Assembly: GCA_902729315.2 (NCBI GenBank) | Contig: LR746273.1 | Coordinates: 3,697,001-3,761,000, forward strand | Source: Spirodela intermedia | Taxonomy: Eukaryota > Streptophyta > Magnoliopsida > Alismatales > Araceae | DNA: 64,000 nucleotides | Direction: 5' to 3' | Shown here: positions 61,131 through 64,000 of the stretch, in pieces | Layout: the number at the start of each line of letters is the position of its first letter | Position numbering within the stretch: the first letter of the stretch is position 1 | Notes under the pieces: model-generated | The model's database searches: none | Seen by the model: the letters and a program-made list of their open reading frames with translations, nothing else | What the model was told of the DNA's origin: nothing | Position numbers and translations under genes: made by a program

Positions 61131-61942
61131 GCCTAACTAATCTCTTCTAGATTCATTATTCTATACTCGCCCAAGTAGTGAAAGTATTCAACTAGTAAAA
61201 CAATGAGAAACGTTTTATAACTAGTATTCAACTAGTAATCTCTTCTAGATACACTCACGAGATTTACTTGTAGCTTTCGTTGGTGTAAATTCATGGCCTA
61301 GTTGTATAGAAACGTTTTTCAAAGATAACTCATGTGAACAATTGTAGCATATGTTTTTAGTGCATATTTTTCTCTAGATTTTGCATTTTTTAAATTAAAA
61401 AAACTCAACCCAACTTTTGGGGTACTATCACACCTTGTCTCATTTCTATTTGTCTTGTAACATGGTAATCCAACTTCTCAAATATGAGTCTACCCACTTT
61501 GTTCAAGGAAGTATAACATACAAAAATATGTAAATAAAAATGCTTAAATTTTTTATTGGTTTTTCTATAAGTTAGATTAGAACAATTACAACATGGTCAA
61601 GGGAGATGTAGATGTTAAAATATTTTAAAAATAAATTTACTTTTTTAACCTTGACAAACTACATTTTGAGCCATTTTTGACAATCAAAAGTCATATGAAA
61701 TCATGAAAGTAATAGAAATCTTTAGGAAGGTCCTCCTCAATGTCTAAGTAAAGGAAAAATAGTTCAAAGATTGAAACTAGAGAAATTATTTCTAACATTA
61801 TAAGGTCTCCGCTCCATAATATGCTTATGCATCTTAATTACCATGCTTTCCTTTTATGCTGTCTTTCTTGCTATGAGTATAAAATTTCATCTAATTTGAT
61901 CAAACTAGGCTATATGATGTATTAAGAGGGTGGTGGAGTGGG

Positions 61943-62365
61943 GGTAAATTAGTTATTTACAATTCTCACATTCTCCTAATTGTATCAATTTTCCTAAAGA
62001 CTACATTAAGTAGTTTGACATATTTTAGGTCAAATGTTTTTCATCAACATACCATGTCAACACAATATCCAACATGCTAATAATCTACAGTTTATTTTAC
62101 ATTGGTCTGATCTTCCTTGGCCTATGTCCATTTACCATGGGTCTACCTTTGATTTCCATTTTACTTAAAGGAACTAAAATTTTCACACATTTTGGTGGAC
62201 TATTTTAGTTATTTATAATTTCAACATTTTGGTCTAATTTTATCAATTTTTTGAGACTACATTAAGTCAGTTGACACACTATATGTTGACTCACCAAGTC
62301 AACACAATATCAAACAAGTATTAATTTTACACTAGTAGTCTTCCTTGCCCTATGTCCATTTAACA
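61943..62365. repeat. Diverged tandem duplication, about 260-bp unit
   Basis: Two direct copies share AGTTATTTA(C/T)AATT, then GACTACATTAAGT, then GTCAACACAATATC, then a TCTTCCTTG(G)CCTATGTC block ending CATTTA. Copy 1 is about 61943-62165 and copy 2 about 62204-62365 (shorter by deletions). Confidence 0.8.
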
Positions 62366-64000
62366 AGAGTTCAAAATCATAATATTTTTCATATTCTAAC
62401 ATATAGTGTGTGTTGATGTCCTTGGTTTTGATATTTACAAATGAAAAATTATTAATATTTTTTTATGTAATATGGATGTTTCTTTATTTTGTCACTTATA
62501 TATTTCAAATAAATTAAAGAAACTCATTATATTGATTTTGTAGTAAATGATTATGATATCATCACTAAATCAAATCTAAGACTTTACTCCTTGATATTAA
62601 GTGGTTTTCTATCTTAAGAATATTTAAAAATAAAATATTATCAGTTGAAAGCACATCTAGAAATAAAAGCTTAAGTATATGTTCAGATATTATGAATCAA
62701 CACGTCTTGGCACATTCATGAAAATAAAGTACTTTTTGTTGGGATTATATGCAATGATCCAATAATATAGTCATAGTGTTTATTAGTTCTTTATGATGTT
62801 AGAAAATTTCTCTAACACTATCACATGCATTAAATCAGCAAGAGAACAAAGGATGAATCAAATATTAATTCATAGAAAGAATATCTCAAAAGTGACATGT
62901 TAGATGCTTATATGAACCAAAAGAAAAGAAAAGCTTAACAACCTGGATCCGATATAGATGCTCAATCATTTTCCATCAAACTAGGAAATTTTACTTCAAA
63001 TATGAATTTTAAAAGGCCATAAAAATAAAGAAATTCAGAATTTGGAATGTCAAACAATCATTACATTCTATTTAAAAAAATGACAACTTTTGAATAAGTA
63101 TTTTGAACATTGCAAGTCAAGTAAAGTAGAGGTATATGATGAACTAAAATAGTGAAAGAGGTGAACTAAAATAAAAAAAATGATATTCTTAGTAAAAAAG
63201 TGTTGTGAAGTCTTACTGTAATATATGTGTCCACAAATCTAGTAGACAAGGTTAAGTAAAAACATAATAGAAATCTTAAAATTAGGTAAAACTTCTAGAA
63301 ATCCCAATTTACTTGGTGTTTTACATAGCATTAAAGTTTCAAAAATGTGTTGACCCAATTAGCCTAATATGTCATCTCATGTCAATTTTCTCCATCTTAC
63401 TCTAAGTTAACCCGTTTGATTGTGTTAACCCTCTACATATATAATCTTTTAACATTAAAAATGTTTATAGAAGTAATTCACCCACTTCTTGGTTCTCAAT
63501 CTAGTTATTTAAAGTTTTTTAATTTTATTAAGTATTTTTAAATTATATATCTTAGTATAACTTAGAGGGTGAACATAGTCGAGCATGGGTTGATACACAT
63601 AGTTTGGCATAGATTTGTTTGGGTTGACACAAATTGGCATAGGTCAATACACTAGCTTGATTGCGCCAACACACTATTCATTAGAACATTAAATTCATTA
63701 AGATTCCCTATGGTCAAAATTTCCCTATCCTTTGTTTTCTTTCTAAGGGTTTCTACCTTTGGTTTCAATAATTCTTCTATGGAGGGATACAACTAAAATT
63801 CAAAAGATCAAGACACATGATGCATAATAGATTTACAAGTTTATCATTGAATCTTAGAAATTAAGGTGTGAGCTTGTGTCTCTATCCCTTGTGACAACAA
63901 TTCAGTAGAATAAGTTTACATAAATAATGAAGTTCTAATAACTTAAAACTTCAATCAACATGCTGAGAAGATGAGGCTTCTTCATGTTTTGGGTGATTGA

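Larger units (their letters stand above)
60270..64000. other. AT-rich repeat-like intergenic DNA
   Basis: No gene was recognised. It contains a dispersed repeat (60890-61130) and a diverged tandem duplication (61943-62365). Near 63,590-63,680 there are several GTTGACACA / TTGGCATAGGTCAA-like short repeats. Confidence 0.5.

Overview
The window is nuclear DNA of a flowering plant. The evidence is nine recognisable plant genes with GT-AG introns, plant-only families (KANADI, R2R3-MYB, a plastid shikimate-kinase-like protein), telo-box promoter elements and many long GA/CT, GATA and CAG microsatellites. Very GC-rich coding exons beside AT-rich intergenic DNA would fit a monocot, but I cannot fix the species. 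Exon models were built by hand by joining reading frames across splice sites and checking phase. Protein families were recognised from remembered homologues, with no database search.

Layout. 1-5.3 kb: a plus-strand NAD(P)-binding Rossmann protein like Arabidopsis At1g32220, first exon not found. 5.9-9.9 kb: shikimate-kinase-like 2 (SKL2) on the minus strand, convergent with the first gene. 9.9-23.5 kb: a gene-poor block with microsatellites, a CTG/CAG hairpin, a G-rich quadruplex-type tract and two diverged direct copies of a segment of about 0.8 kb. 23.7-25.5 kb: a KANADI GARP regulator (minus). 27.0-33.5 kb: a JmjN/JmjC histone demethylase of the JMJ13/JMJ706 type (minus). 34.8-36.1 kb: an NAA60/MCC1-type N-acetyltransferase (minus). 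38.7-40.9 kb: an ABCG half-transporter (plus). 40.9-45.9 kb: AT-rich repeat-like DNA. 46.1-50.5 kb: ribosomal protein eS6 (plus). 53.7-54.9 kb: an R2R3-MYB of the MYB9/MYB39/MYB107 kind (plus). 55.7-56.7 kb: a 455-bp GATA array followed by a degenerate repeat array of roughly 100-bp units. 58.8-59.8 kb: inositol tetrakisphosphate kinase ITPK1 (minus). 60-64 kb: AT-rich repeats.

The genes do not form a pathway, as is normal for plant chromosomes. Their company is informative, though. At1g32220-like plus KANADI recalls the KAN2 neighbourhood of Arabidopsis, while KANADI plus NAA60 plus ITPK1 plus MYB9-type MYB recalls the KAN1 neighbourhood. The window may therefore preserve an ancestral block that was later duplicated and split in Arabidopsis.

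I did not find a self-contained new system. The best leads are the duplicated promoter-like segment, a Gly-to-Arg change in the acetyl-CoA motif of the NAA60-like enzyme, an apparent GC-AG intron in the ABCG gene, an ATG-only first coding exon in the demethylase gene, and the GATA/satellite array.
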